This document shows, piece after piece, positions 30,758-39,412 of a stretch of 40,516 nucleotides of DNA. The DNA is from UBA1227 sp045599345 (lineage in GTDB: Bacteria; Bacillota; Clostridia; Oscillospirales; Acutalibacteraceae), in NCBI GenBank assembly GCA_045599345.1, contig JAZRVV010000027.1:1-40516 (forward strand). The letters run 5' to 3'. Position 1 is the first letter of the stretch, and every line of letters begins with the position of its first letter. The notes beneath the pieces are model-generated. The model did no database searches and was not told the origin of the DNA. It saw nothing but the letters and a program-made list of their open reading frames with translations. The translations under genes and the position numbers were made by a program.

Positions 30758-33007
30758 ATGGCACCACGCAAACCAAAGCAACCAGTGGTAAAGCATGAGG
30801 AAGAAAATCCAAATGCTCATATCTTGGGCGCCGGTGAAGTAGTCAATCAGCAGATTGTTGAAACGCTTGAGACAAACTATATGCCATACGCAATGAGCGT
30901 TATTATGTCTCGTGCCCTTCCAGAGATAGATGGTTTTAAACCATCACATCGTAAGCTTCTCTATACCATGTACAAGATGGGTCTTTTGACAGGCGGTCGT
31001 ATCAAGTCTGCTAACATCGTTGGCCGTACTATGCAGCTTAATCCACACGGTGACGCTGCAATCTACGAGACAATGGTGCGTCTTGCTCGTGGCAACGAGT
31101 CGTTGCTGCACCCTTACGTAGATTCAAAGGGTAACTTTGGTAAAGCATATTCCAAGAATATGGTTTACGCAGCGTCACGTTACACAGAAGCAAAGCTTGA
31201 GCAGATAGCAGCTGAGCTCTTTAGAGATATTGAAAAAGACACAGTTGATATGGTGGATAACTATGATTCAACAATGAAGGAGCCAACACTTCTTCCTGTA
31301 ACATTCCCATCCATCCTTGTCAACAATAACAAGGGTATTGCCGTAGGTATGGCATGTAATATCTGCTCCTTTAACTTGGAGGAGGTATGTGAGGCTACAA
31401 TTGGTCTTATCAAGGACAGTGACTATGACGTCCTTGAGGCTATTAAAGCGCCTGATTTCCCGGGCGGTGGCCAGATTCTCGTCGAGCCAGAAAAGCTTCG
31501 AGAAATCCTCACAAAGGGCACAGGCTCTATTCCTGTTCGCTCAAAATACATTTATGATAAGGCAAACAACTGTATTGATATTTACGAGATACCATATACA
31601 ACTAATGCCGATGATATTATCGAAAAGATTATCGAAAAGACCAAGGGCGGCGGACTCAAGGAAATCTCTGATGTGCGTGATGAGACAGACAAGTCCGGTC
31701 TTAAAATTACAATTGATTTAAAGCGTGGCACAGACCCTGATAAGCTTATGAAGAAGCTCTTCAAAGCAACACCGCTTCAGGAGTCATTCCCTTGCAACTT
31801 TAACGTTTTGATAGGTGGTTCACCACAGGTGCTTGGCGTTAAGGATATCCTAAGCGAGTGGATTGCATTCCGTACGGAATGCGTCAAGCGTCGCGTATTC
31901 TTTGACCTTGATAGGGCCGAGAAGAAATTGCACCTTTTGGAAGGCCTCCAAAAGATTCTTCTCGACATCGACAAGGCAATCAAAATAGTACGCGAGACAG
32001 AGGAGGAGTCAGAGGTTGTTCCAAACCTCATGATTGGCTTTGGCATTGACCAAATTCAGGCTGAATTTGTAGCTGAAATCAAACTCCGTCACTTAAATCG
32101 TGAGTATGTTATGAAGCGTCTTGCTGACGTTGATAAGTTGCGTGAAGATATCGCTGATATGCAGGATATTTTAAACAGCAAGTCACGTATCAAGAAGATT
32201 ATTATTGCAGAACTCAAGGAAGTTTCTTCTAAGTATGGACAGCCAAGAAAGTCTGAAATCATCTATGCTGATGAGGTCGAGGACGATGAGGAAGAAGAGA
32301 TCGAGAAGGTTGATGATTACAAGCTTACAATCTTCCTTTCAGAGGCTGGTTATTTCAAAAAGATTACTCCTCAATCGCTTCGTATGAGTGGAGAGCAAAA
32401 GGTCAAGGAAGGCGACAAGATTATTAGAGTAGAGGAGAGCTCCAATGCAAAGGAACTTCTCTTCTTTACCAACCAGTGTCAGGTTTATAAATCACGCGTT
32501 GCTGATTTTGCTGATTCTAGGGCATCTCTCCTTGGCGATTACATACCAACAGTGCTCGAATTTGATGAGGGCGAAGAAGTTAAATATATGGCCATCACAG
32601 ATGATTTCAAAGGCTATATGCTCTTCTTCTTTGAGAATGGCAAGGTAGCCAAGGTTGATATGGAAGCTTATGCTACCAAAACAAACCGCAAGAAACTTAT
32701 CAAGGCTTATGGTGCCAAGTCTCCACTTGTCACAGCCCTCTATATCAAGGAGGACACAGAGCTTGTTCTCACAGCAAGTTCAGGCCGTATGCTCATTCTC
32801 AACACAGCTGTTATCGCTCCTAAAACAACTAAGGATACAATTGGTGTAGGAGTTATGACTATGAAGAAGGGACAACGCCTCATGGGAGTTCGACCATATG
32901 TGGAAGGTGAGTTTGCAAAGCCTCATCGTTATCGCACAAAGAACCTTCCGGCACTTGGTTCTTTGCCACTCGCTGAGGACACAGAAGGAGAGCAATTATC
33001 CCTATAA
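30758..33007 (+). CDS. parC: type IIA topoisomerase A subunit (topoisomerase IV-like)
   Basis: A 749-residue breakage-rejoining subunit. A charged N-terminal extension (about 25 residues) is followed by YMPYAMSVIMSRALPEIDGFKPSHRKLLYTM, NPHGDAAIYETMVRLA and the catalytic Y142 in AASRYTEAKL. A coiled region spans about 370-480, with the acidic stretch EVEDDEEEEIEKVDD near 515. The C-terminal beta-pinwheel is short, and I see no GyrA box (QRRGGKG), which favours a decatenase (topoisomerase IV) role over gyrase. AAAGGAGGGGG is the ribosome site. It forms an operon with the B subunit. Confidence 0.88.
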   Translation: MAPRKPKQPVVKHEEENPNAHILGAGEVVNQQIVETLETNYMPYAMSVIMSRALPEIDGFKPSHRKLLYTMYKMGLLTGGRIKSANIVGRTMQLNPHGDAAIYETMVRLARGNESLLHPYVDSKGNFGKAYSKNMVYAASRYTEAKLEQIAAELFRDIEKDTVDMVDNYDSTMKEPTLLPVTFPSILVNNNKGIAVGMACNICSFNLEEVCEATIGLIKDSDYDVLEAIKAPDFPGGGQILVEPEKLREILTKGTGSIPVRSKYIYDKANNCIDIYEIPYTTNADDIIEKIIEKTKGGGLKEISDVRDETDKSGLKITIDLKRGTDPDKLMKKLFKATPLQESFPCNFNVLIGGSPQVLGVKDILSEWIAFRTECVKRRVFFDLDRAEKKLHLLEGLQKILLDIDKAIKIVRETEEESEVVPNLMIGFGIDQIQAEFVAEIKLRHLNREYVMKRLADVDKLREDIADMQDILNSKSRIKKIIIAELKEVSSKYGQPRKSEIIYADEVEDDEEEEIEKVDDYKLTIFLSEAGYFKKITPQSLRMSGEQKVKEGDKIIRVEESSNAKELLFFTNQCQVYKSRVADFADSRASLLGDYIPTVLEFDEGEEVKYMAITDDFKGYMLFFFENGKVAKVDMEAYATKTNRKKLIKAYGAKSPLVTALYIKEDTELVLTASSGRMLILNTAVIAPKTTKDTIGVGVMTMKKGQRLMGVRPYVEGEFAKPHRYRTKNLPALGSLPLAEDTEGEQLSL

Positions 33008-33014
33008 AATCCTC

Positions 33015-33043
33015 TTGCATATTAATTATAACTATGTTAAAAT
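33015..33043 (+). promoter_or_regulatory. secG promoter
   Basis: TTGCAT (33015-33020) and TAAAAT (33038-33043) are spaced by 17 bp, just after the topoisomerase stop codon. No terminator is visible between the two genes. Confidence 0.75.
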
Positions 33044-33084
33044 ACCATAGTTGCTAAACGAATATCCTTTAAGGGGGTTAATAT

Positions 33085-33333
33085 ATGACACCATTACAGA
33101 TGGTACTTGCAGTACTTCTTATTATCGTTTCTGTAATTTTGACAGTTCTCGTTCTCCTTCAGAAGAACAGACAGGCTGATGCTTCTGCTGTTAACGGCAG
33201 CACATCATCTTCATTCTTTGATAAGACACAGGGTCACAGCAAGGATGCAGCTTTATCAAAGCTCACAGTTATCTTTGGCGTAATCTTGGTTGTACTTGTT
33301 ATCGTAACTATCGCAGTTACACTTTTCGTATAA
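33085..33333 (+). CDS. secG: preprotein translocase subunit SecG
   Basis: An 82-residue protein with two membrane helices (about 3-25 and 60-81) joined by a polar loop. VLLQKNRQADASAVNGSTSSSFFDKTQG matches the SecG family (LLQ..R..G.....G.....F) apart from some replaced glycines. AAGGGGG is the ribosome site. It stimulates SecYEG protein export. It stands alone, followed by a terminator and a tRNA gene. Confidence 0.92.
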   Translation: MTPLQMVLAVLLIIVSVILTVLVLLQKNRQADASAVNGSTSSSFFDKTQGHSKDAALSKLTVIFGVILVVLVIVTIAVTLFV

Positions 33334-33339
33334 TTAAAT

Positions 33340-33365
33340 AGCGCCTAGCTACTAGGCGCTTTTAA
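33340..33365 (+). terminator. terminator after secG
   Basis: AGCGCCTAG/CTAGGCGCT with loop CTA, followed by TTTAAT. It ends just before the tRNA gene, whose transcript may start by read-through or from an unseen promoter. Confidence 0.85.
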
Positions 33366-33368
33366 TAT

Positions 33369-33444
33369 GATTCATTAGCTCAGTTGGCAGAGCACTTGAC
33401 TTTTAATCAAGGTGTCCGGGGTTCGAATCCCCGATGAGTCACCA
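33369..33444 (+). tRNA. tRNA-Lys (anticodon UUU)
   Basis: A 76-nt cloverleaf. The acceptor strands GATTCAT and ATGAGTC pair with one U-G, the anticodon stem CTTGA/TCAAG encloses CTTTTAA with anticodon TTT, the T loop is GGTTCGAATCC and CCA is encoded. It is the second lysine tRNA of the window, and it complements the CUU isoacceptor in the rRNA operon. Confidence 0.97.
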
Positions 33445-33478
33445 AAAGGACTAGGGATTTTTCCCTAGTCCTTTTTTT
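33445..33478 (+). terminator. terminator after tRNA-Lys(UUU)
   Basis: AAAGGACTAGGGA/TCCCTAGTCCTTT, a 13-bp stem with loop TTTT, followed by a T run. It begins at the base after the encoded CCA. The following 33479-33586 is AT-rich; TATAAT at about 33546 is a likely -10 for the next gene, without a clear -35. Confidence 0.93.
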
Positions 33479-33586
33479 GTCAAAATGCCAAAAGATAGGG
33501 CTAAATACTGTATATATTATTAATTTTATTAGTAACCACTTTTTAGTATAATTTAAGTGTATATTATTTAAACTGGAGGTGCCGTT

Positions 33587-34792
33587 TTGGATAAGAATTT
33601 ACTCAAGTCCTATAGAGTGATAGGACAAATATCAAATGTCATATCAAAGGTTGATAGCTTTGATGAGGCAATAAAGAGCAGCCTTAAGATTATGCTTGAT
33701 AATTGTGCGGCTGATTATGCCGTAATTTGGTATGTTGGAAGTAATGATAAGGAGCACTTGAAACCATACTATTGGCTTTCTCCTGTGGACCTTTCCAAAA
33801 GATCTTATAAGATAGGCTCTGGACCAATTGGTAAGGCATATAAAAATAAATCTTCGGAAGTTATCCTTGATTTCCAGAAAAAGCCACTAAAGAGTGTGGA
33901 AACTGATTTCCCAGGAATTGAGATTGCATCAGTTGTATGTGCACCATTTGAGTTTGGTGTGGTTGAATTTATCAAGACAACTGAATCGGGTGTCTTTACA
34001 GAGGATGAAGCAGAAATCTGCCAAATGCTCACTTTGCTCACTGAAATTTCAATAAATGAAAACATTGAACTCCCAGATGATAGCGCTGATAAGAAGGTTG
34101 TTCTCTCTGTATCGGATGTTAAGAGAGAATTCCAAAATGGCGATATCGTTACCAAGGTATTAAAGGGCGTTAACTTTGATGTCTTTGAAGGCGAGTTCTT
34201 GTGTCTCCTTGGTGAGTCCGGCTGTGGTAAGTCAACAGTGCTGAATATCATTGGCGGTATGGATAGTGCGACAAGTGGTACTATCAAGTATCTTGATACT
34301 GATTTGTCTACAGCATCCAAGAATGATCTCACAGTTTATAGGCGTGACAATGTTGGATTTATTTTCCAGAGTTATAACCTCATGCCTAACCTCAATATCA
34401 AACAGAACTTGGATCTCATAGCAGAGCTTGTAAAAGAGCCTCGTGATTCAGAAGAAGTGTTAAAGCTTGTTCATATGGAAGAGAAAGCTCGCAACTATCC
34501 TTCCGAGCTTTCAGGCGGACAGCAACAACGTGTGTCTATTGCACGTGCACTTGTCAAGAATCCAAAGGTCATCCTAGCGGATGAGCCTACTGCGGCTCTT
34601 GACTATGCAACGAGCATCGAAGTGCTTACAGCACTCGAAGACGTTGTTGCCTCTGGCACAACCCTCGTTATGGTTACTCATAACGAGGAAATAACAAGAA
34701 TGGCTAATAGGGTAATAAGACTCCGTGATGGCAAGGTGTATGAGGTTACAATCAATCATCATCCTGTCAAAGCAACGGAACTTGTTTGGTGA
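33587..34792 (+). CDS. GAF domain-ABC transporter ATPase fusion
   Basis: A 401-residue protein. Residues about 10-165 look like a GAF sensor domain (FDEAIKSSLKIMLDNCAADYAVIWYVG, GSGPIGKAYKNKSSEVILDF, VVCAPFEFGVVEFIKT, FTEDEAEICQMLTLLTEISI). Residues about 178-395 are a complete ABC ATPase of the MacB/LolD type: Walker A GESGCGKST (209-217), Q-loop FIFQSYNLMP, signature LSGGQQQR (from 308), Walker B VILADEP and the H-loop MVTHNEE. TTG start with ACTGGAGGTG before it. Its partner permease starts 6 bp downstream. Most MacB-type ATPases have no GAF domain, so a soluble ligand may gate the transporter; that is inference. Confidence 0.88.
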   Translation: MDKNLLKSYRVIGQISNVISKVDSFDEAIKSSLKIMLDNCAADYAVIWYVGSNDKEHLKPYYWLSPVDLSKRSYKIGSGPIGKAYKNKSSEVILDFQKKPLKSVETDFPGIEIASVVCAPFEFGVVEFIKTTESGVFTEDEAEICQMLTLLTEISINENIELPDDSADKKVVLSVSDVKREFQNGDIVTKVLKGVNFDVFEGEFLCLLGESGCGKSTVLNIIGGMDSATSGTIKYLDTDLSTASKNDLTVYRRDNVGFIFQSYNLMPNLNIKQNLDLIAELVKEPRDSEEVLKLVHMEEKARNYPSELSGGQQQRVSIARALVKNPKVILADEPTAALDYATSIEVLTALEDVVASGTTLVMVTHNEEITRMANRVIRLRDGKVYEVTINHHPVKATELVW

Positions 34793-34798
34793 TAGATA

Positions 34799-37700
34799 AT
34801 GAAGAAGACGCAGATAATAGAACTGTTTCATAACATAAAATCAGGTCTTGTATCTTTTGTTGCTATACTGATTTTTGTAACACTTGGCGTAGCACTGTAC
34901 CTTGGTATAGGCTGGGCTGGTATGGCGATTGATACAACTGTCGAGAAGGAATATAAGACTTTTGATATGCATGACTTAGAGGTCATATATCCTTATGGAT
35001 TCTCTGATGAGGATATTGAAAAGATTTCTAAAGTTGATGGAGTCGATTATGTAAAAGGTCTGTATTTCTATTTTCAATTTTTTGAAGCAAATGGCGTTAT
35101 GAATCAGGCCAAGGTTATTACAATTACCGATGAAATTGATAGGCTTAACCTCAAAGAGGGTAAGCTCCCGACAAAAGCAGGAGAGGCAGCTCTTGAGAAG
35201 AGGTTTGCAGATGCAAATGGCTTCAAAGTTGGTGATGTAATCGAATTTAAACACGATGCATCATCTGAAACATATAAGGTAAGCGATTTGCTAGCAGGGG
35301 ATTTAGATGCACTGGCAAATGCAAAGCCTGATGATGACGGCATGCAGGTTTTGACTACTGACAAAGTCAAGATAACAGCACTTGTTGAGTCAACGGCTTA
35401 TGGTTGTATCTATCCAATTACTTATGGTTCGGCACTTGACAATGCTGCACCAATTAACACTTTGATTTTTGTGCCAGAGGAAACTTTTGATAAGGATTCC
35501 TTTGACGGATATATCAACCTTCTTATTGCAAGTGATGAGCTTGCAAAATATACAAATGACTCAGCCGAATACAAGGCTGGTGCTGACGCCCTCAAGGAGC
35601 GTGTGCAAGTTGTCACAGACAAGATGGCTGATGCCAAGAACAAAGAAATCTTGGCTGCAGGTGATAAACTTGTCGATAAGCTCAATGAGCGCCTTGCTGA
35701 TGCAGAGGCGCAAATAGAGGATGGCAAGGCTCAAATAGCTGATGCAAAGGCTGAAATAGAGGCAAATAAGAACCTTCTTTATCAAAAAGAGAAGGAACTT
35801 TCCGATGCCAAGACTAAAATTGCCGAAGGAGAGCGTAAACTTGCTGAAGGCAAAAAGGATTTAGCCATAGCAGAGGAATCCTTTAATCAAATGAAGGAAC
35901 TGTATGATTTGTTTGAGTCTATTTATGATGTTGGTAAGGATGTGGCCGATGAGGTCTACAAACTTGTTGAAAGGGCATATAACAATGGCTTGCTTGATAG
36001 GCTAAAGAGCCTCGTTAACAAGTATTTGCCAAGTAATTCAACTGCTGTAAAACTCTACAATGACTTCTATCAAAACTTTGCTTCTGGTTATTACAAGGAG
36101 CATAAGTATGAGATGATTCCTATCCTCTCAAGGCTCCATGATATATTCTCTCAGTATTATAACGATGCATTGGCAGAACTTAATAAGGCACGTTCACAGA
36201 TAGCTGATGGTGAAGCACAAATTGCAGCTGGCAAGAAAGAGATTGAGGAAGGTCAAGCAGCAATAAATGATGGATGGAAGAAAATCAATTATGCTGAGAA
36301 CACTTTGATTCCACAGTATGAGGCAGAACTCAATGCTGCAATAGCTGAGTACGAAAAGGGCAAAGCAAAAGTGCCTGAACTCAAGACGGCAACAGGTAAC
36401 CTCATCGCCTATGATGCTGCTGTAATGGCAAGAGATTACAATGGCGCTTTAGTTGTATGTGATAGCGTTAAGAACGTATTTATCAAGATGCGCTTTACAA
36501 TGGCGGCTCTCTTCTTGATAGTAGGCCTTCTCGTGTGCTATAGCGCAGTATCTAGAATGGTTTATGAAAAGACAGTTCTAATCGGTACTAAGAAGGCTTT
36601 AGGTTTATTTGATAGGGAAGTTACTCTTTCGGAACTCAGTTTCACACTTATTGCTGCAATTGTTGGTTCGATTTTCGGCATTTTGCTTGGACGATTTGCA
36701 CTTGAAACATTCTTCTTAGGAGTAGTTTCAGACCAATTTACATTTGCGGATAAAGTACCATATACATCTCTAAAAGATATCGTAATAATTGTCGCAATAG
36801 AAGTTGGCACAATTGTTGTAACTACACTTTTTGCATGCAACAAGGTGCTAAGGAAGAACGCTGTAAAGCTCCTTCAGGGTGCAGAACCACCAAAGGCAAA
36901 GGTGCGCTTCTTTGAGCGTACAAAGCTTTGGAATAGATTGTCGCTTCTTACTAAGACTATTGTAAACAACTGCCTTAATGATAAGCGCCGTTGCTTTGGA
37001 ACAATAGTCGGTGTTGCTGGATGTACTTCACTTGTTGTATGTTCGTTGACACTTTATAACGGTATTAACAAGAGTATTGCTCGTCAATTTGATAGTCTCA
37101 CAACATTTGACACTATTATTTATGTTGATGATAGTGATGAGGAATATGCTAAAAATATTGCATCTATTCTTGATGAGAATAAACTGGAGTATTCAAGCAT
37201 TTACTTCCAGCCTGGTTCAATTCATCTACCAAACGATAGGCAAATTGTTGGTGAACTTATGGTTCCACTTGATGAGTCTTTCTATGACAACGTTCATATC
37301 TTTGATAATGATGGCGTAGAAAAGAAAATTAAGAGTGGTGCATGGGTTTGTAAATCGTATGGCTATTTCTTTGATTCAAAGCCAGGTGAGAGCGTTGAAT
37401 TTGTCGACGGTGCTGGTACAATCCATTCTTTCAAAATTGAGAATACAGCGGAGTATTACAATACTAGAGTGGCAGCCTTCGCAAGTAAGGATGCATTTTT
37501 GAAAGCCTATGGATATGAGGCAAAAACAAATGCATTTGTCCTTCGTAAGGGCGATCTTTCTGTAGTGGAACTCACTTCTCTTTTGAAAAATGAAGATGGT
37601 TTTATTGCCATACAAGATTATTATCACGATTCAAAGGTAAACTTTGATGTTTATACACTTGTTTCAACGGCTATCGTAGCAGTTTATATGATTTTGTCAG

Positions 37701-38062
37701 TTGTAATGGCATTCCTTGTTCTCCTTAATCTCTTCTCAATGTTTGTATCTGAGAAGAAGAAAGAACTCATAGTTCTTATGATTAACGGTTTCTATGAGAA
37801 GGATGCAAAGAAATATATCTATCTTGATACAATCGCATTGACAATTATTGGTATGATATGCGGCATAGATTTAGGTGCTGGTGTTGGTTATAAGACCATA
37901 CAGACACTTATAACTGAGGCATCATATTTTAGCTTAAAACCTGATCCTATTGCTATGGCTATAGGCGTTGCTGTAACAATCGTATTAGTTGTTATCACAA
38001 CTTTGATTGCGCTCAAACGTGTATCATCCTTTAAGCTTACGGATATAAATTCTGAAAAATAG
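34799..38062 (+). CDS. large FtsX/MacB-type ABC permease with coiled-coil insert
   Basis: A 1087-residue membrane protein with about eight helices: one at 17-40, three at about 564-680 and four at about 735-757 and 953-1073, forming two FtsX modules. A long extracytoplasmic region (41-560) includes a coiled coil with repeated ADAEAQIEDGKAQIADAKA-like heptads (about 280-367) and a second (about 457-525). Such arms occur in permeases that act on the cell envelope or export peptides. The site GGTGAT overlaps the ATPase gene's stop region, and the ATP-binding partner is the GAF fusion. The substrate is unknown; antimicrobial peptide resistance or lipoprotein export are possibilities by family. 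Confidence 0.86.
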   Translation: MKKTQIIELFHNIKSGLVSFVAILIFVTLGVALYLGIGWAGMAIDTTVEKEYKTFDMHDLEVIYPYGFSDEDIEKISKVDGVDYVKGLYFYFQFFEANGVMNQAKVITITDEIDRLNLKEGKLPTKAGEAALEKRFADANGFKVGDVIEFKHDASSETYKVSDLLAGDLDALANAKPDDDGMQVLTTDKVKITALVESTAYGCIYPITYGSALDNAAPINTLIFVPEETFDKDSFDGYINLLIASDELAKYTNDSAEYKAGADALKERVQVVTDKMADAKNKEILAAGDKLVDKLNERLADAEAQIEDGKAQIADAKAEIEANKNLLYQKEKELSDAKTKIAEGERKLAEGKKDLAIAEESFNQMKELYDLFESIYDVGKDVADEVYKLVERAYNNGLLDRLKSLVNKYLPSNSTAVKLYNDFYQNFASGYYKEHKYEMIPILSRLHDIFSQYYNDALAELNKARSQIADGEAQIAAGKKEIEEGQAAINDGWKKINYAENTLIPQYEAELNAAIAEYEKGKAKVPELKTATGNLIAYDAAVMARDYNGALVVCDSVKNVFIKMRFTMAALFLIVGLLVCYSAVSRMVYEKTVLIGTKKALGLFDREVTLSELSFTLIAAIVGSIFGILLGRFALETFFLGVVSDQFTFADKVPYTSLKDIVIIVAIEVGTIVVTTLFACNKVLRKNAVKLLQGAEPPKAKVRFFERTKLWNRLSLLTKTIVNNCLNDKRRCFGTIVGVAGCTSLVVCSLTLYNGINKSIARQFDSLTTFDTIIYVDDSDEEYAKNIASILDENKLEYSSIYFQPGSIHLPNDRQIVGELMVPLDESFYDNVHIFDNDGVEKKIKSGAWVCKSYGYFFDSKPGESVEFVDGAGTIHSFKIENTAEYYNTRVAAFASKDAFLKAYGYEAKTNAFVLRKGDLSVVELTSLLKNEDGFIAIQDYYHDSKVNFDVYTLVSTAIVAVYMILSVVMAFLVLLNLFSMFVSEKKKELIVLMINGFYEKDAKKYIYLDTIALTIIGMICGIDLGAGVGYKTIQTLITEASYFSLKPDPIAMAIGVAVTIVLVVITTLIALKRVSSFKLTDINSEK

Positions 38063-38121
38063 TAAAATCGTTGGCTCGATTGTATTTGTTAACGTTAATA
38101 AGAAAAAGAAAGATATAAAAG

Positions 38122-38784
38122 ATGAATGAATTTGTTTTTGACATAGTGAACCTGATACTAGCTTTAGGCGCCTTTGTTTATGGCGCCCTAAAACTGTTTC
38201 ATAAAGGCAAACCCATGTATTTCCAAATTTTAATATGTGCAGTAGGATGCTTTACGCTCCAGGAGTTTTCATCAGTGATAAATTATCTCTGTGATGGCTA
38301 TGAAGAGGGGATTGCTATCTCGATACTTGGTATACTAGGATGTGTTATGTTCATTTTGGCGGCTAATAGAGGCGCCTTAGATGCCCTTGTCGACGAGCGC
38401 GATGAAAAGGGTAGGCGAGCACGCCTTTTAGCATTCGTTGCGCCAATAGTTGTGCTTATATCAATAGTGTTTACTGTGATAATTTGGAAGGGCTTTGCTA
38501 AAACAATCGTCGTAATAATTGTGCTTGTTTTAATGGCATCAATTATACCGGCATCGTATTTTACACTTAAGCATCTTTTGCTTCCAAAAGATAGCCTGGG
38601 AATACTTGAGTGCACAAAACTATGTAACATATTTAGCTTTTTATACTTGATGATTGCGTTGGTTTATTGCTTGTCATTTGGTATAAGTTCATATGTTGCT
38701 GGTATTGTAAGCATCTTTTGCACACTTTGCATCGTAGGATTGTCTGTATCTGCTGTAAAGGGGGCTGAGAAATGGATTATTTAA
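38122..38784 (+). CDS. multi-pass membrane protein of unknown function
   Basis: A 220-residue hydrophobic protein with about seven helices (starting FDIVNLILALGAFVYGALKLF) and a charged loop DERDEKGRRARLL near residue 93. I do not recognise the family. There is no good ribosome site before the ATG. Its end overlaps the PrsW-family gene by 13 bp, so the two are coupled; it could be the substrate or partner of that protease, which is speculation from position. Confidence 0.78.
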   Translation: MNEFVFDIVNLILALGAFVYGALKLFHKGKPMYFQILICAVGCFTLQEFSSVINYLCDGYEEGIAISILGILGCVMFILAANRGALDALVDERDEKGRRARLLAFVAPIVVLISIVFTVIIWKGFAKTIVVIIVLVLMASIIPASYFTLKHLLLPKDSLGILECTKLCNIFSFLYLMIALVYCLSFGISSYVAGIVSIFCTLCIVGLSVSAVKGAEKWII

Positions 38785-39398
38785 ATGCGCTCCTTTTTAT
38801 CAGCATTATTACACCAATCGCTATGATGATTGTCGTGTGTAAGGATAGGGCACGCCTGCCACTAGTATTTATTGCTTTTGGAATAGTTGTTGCCCTTGCA
38901 TGCGGTGAACTCAATACTATCGTTTTTGGTGCTACTGATTTCTCTTGGAAGTATTTTACTTCCAATGTGACACCGATTATCGAAGAGGTGTTCAAGGCGT
39001 TTCCAATCCTTATGTATGCGTTCGTCATAAAACCATCGCGCCAGCAACTGCTAGAAGTGTCTCTTGCAGTTGGCGTAGGTTTTGCGATTATGGAGAACGC
39101 ATGTGTATTTGCAGCATCCGCGGGTGCAATCTCAATCTGGGTTGCATTACTTCGCGGATTTGGTGCTGGTATGATGCACGGCCTTTGTACAATGGCCGTT
39201 GGCTTTGGAATGAGCTTCGTTCATTCGCATAGGACTGTGTTTGTTGCAGGAACACTGGCTCTTCTTTCAATTGCTTCAATCTACCATGGAACATATAACA
39301 TACTTGTTCAATCAGGATTCCAGGTAGTTGCATTCCTATTGCCTATGGCAACTTTTGTTCCACTTGTAATAGGCCTTAAAAAGAAAAAGATTTTATAG
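38772..39398 (+). CDS. PrsW-family glutamic intramembrane protease
   Basis: A 208-residue protein with about seven helices. The motifs match PrsW: E71-E72-x-x-K75 in TPIIEEVFKAFPI, GVGFAIMENACVF (E108), R128 followed by H136 in MMHGLCTMAVG, and H172 in YHGTYN. PrsW of B. subtilis cleaves the anti-sigma factor RsiW after antimicrobial peptide stress. No sigma or anti-sigma gene is visible here. It overlaps the preceding membrane protein gene and sits downstream of the envelope-type ABC transporter. Confidence 0.83.
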   Translation: MDYLNALLFISIITPIAMMIVVCKDRARLPLVFIAFGIVVALACGELNTIVFGATDFSWKYFTSNVTPIIEEVFKAFPILMYAFVIKPSRQQLLEVSLAVGVGFAIMENACVFAASAGAISIWVALLRGFGAGMMHGLCTMAVGFGMSFVHSHRTVFVAGTLALLSIASIYHGTYNILVQSGFQVVAFLLPMATFVPLVIGLKKKKIL

Positions 39399-39412
39399 TA
39401 TAGGAACTTGTT

